Shown here in pieces: positions 34,876-35,041 of a stretch of DNA of 35,041 bases. The notes beneath the pieces are model-generated. The model saw only the letters and a program-made list of their open reading frames with translations, searched no databases and was not told the origin of the DNA. Both the position numbers and the translations under genes were made by a program. This stretch comes from Lachnospiraceae bacterium (lineage in GTDB: Bacteria; Bacillota; Clostridia; Lachnospirales; Lachnospiraceae): positions 1 to 35,041 of the forward strand of contig JAGBCB010000017.1 in assembly GCA_017938145.1 (NCBI GenBank), read 5' to 3'. How positions within the stretch are numbered: the stretch's first letter is position 1; each line of letters opens with the position of its first letter.

Positions 34876-35041
34876 GTAAATTCCAATATGTAGAGCAATT
34901 AGATAAATCTAGCTAATGTTTGTCAAGGATTATTTTGAGAAGTTTTTATCTAAAAAAGGGTAAACTTAATAAACCTACCTATTGTAGATTTTTTGGAAAT
35001 GTATGATAATGAATAAAGATTTACTTATACAGCTCCATCGC

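Noticed and set aside
35009-35041. Possible first 11 codons of a truncated gene (MNKDLLIQLHR) at the window edge.
   Set aside because: No clear ribosome binding site and too short to judge; sequence beyond the window is needed.

Overview
The window looks like a chromosomal stretch from a Gram-positive anaerobe of the class Clostridia, most likely the family Lachnospiraceae. This is inferred from four things: the gdpP-rplI-dnaB order, anaerobe redox proteins (rubrerythrin, a 2[4Fe-4S] ferredoxin, a DUF1858 protein), strong AGGAGG-type ribosome binding sites with frequent TTG starts, and a MecA adaptor beside clostridial-type cell-wall enzymes. I saw no rRNA, tRNA, CRISPR array, transposase or phage gene. 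No gene-free stretch exceeds 300 bases.

Layout. (1) 108-2944: a three-gene run with a DUF1848 protein, an EamA-type transporter and a 2-hydroxyacid dehydrogenase. (2) 2947-3162: a 216-bp nested inverted repeat fills the gap before gdpP. (3) 3208-7072: gdpP (c-di-AMP phosphodiesterase), rplI and dnaB, closed by a terminator. (4) 7262-9151: an unrecognised helical protein, a ferredoxin (minus strand), a DUF1858 redox protein, and mecA (minus strand). (5) 9373-14942: a soluble Ser/Thr kinase with an extra C-terminal domain, a membrane-anchored SH3/GH18 wall enzyme, a CwlD-type amidase, the tRNA t6A enzyme Sua5, and RpiB. (6) 15020-20648, all minus strand: rubrerythrin, a cytoplasmic chemoreceptor with a zinc-binding CZB domain, a DUF402 protein, and the trkA-trkH potassium uptake pair. 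(7) 20833-28112: a complete F-type ATP synthase operon with two small leading membrane genes, then B-E-F-H-A-G-D-C. (8) 28278-34875: an SCP2-like protein, an esterase (minus strand), a nine-repeat Sel1 protein, a beta-CASP metallo-beta-lactamase protein, methylglyoxal synthase, a HAD phosphatase, a CPT-like P-loop kinase and a GNAT acetyltransferase.

How the genes work together. The ATP synthase c subunit carries the full residue set known to bind Na+ (Q33, E66, T67, Y71), so this enzyme probably runs on sodium. GdpP and TrkAH are linked in other Firmicutes through c-di-AMP control of potassium uptake; both are present here, but the link is inference. The GH18 and amidase genes suggest a wall-remodelling or sporulation role. 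Several convergent gene pairs share one perfect hairpin that should terminate transcription in both directions.

Nothing here amounts to a clear new defence or mobile system. The items most worth a second look are the 216-bp inverted repeat before gdpP, the kinase fused to a P-loop-like domain without a Walker A motif, the sodium signature in AtpE, and a perfect 12-bp palindrome between the divergent esterase and Sel1 genes.
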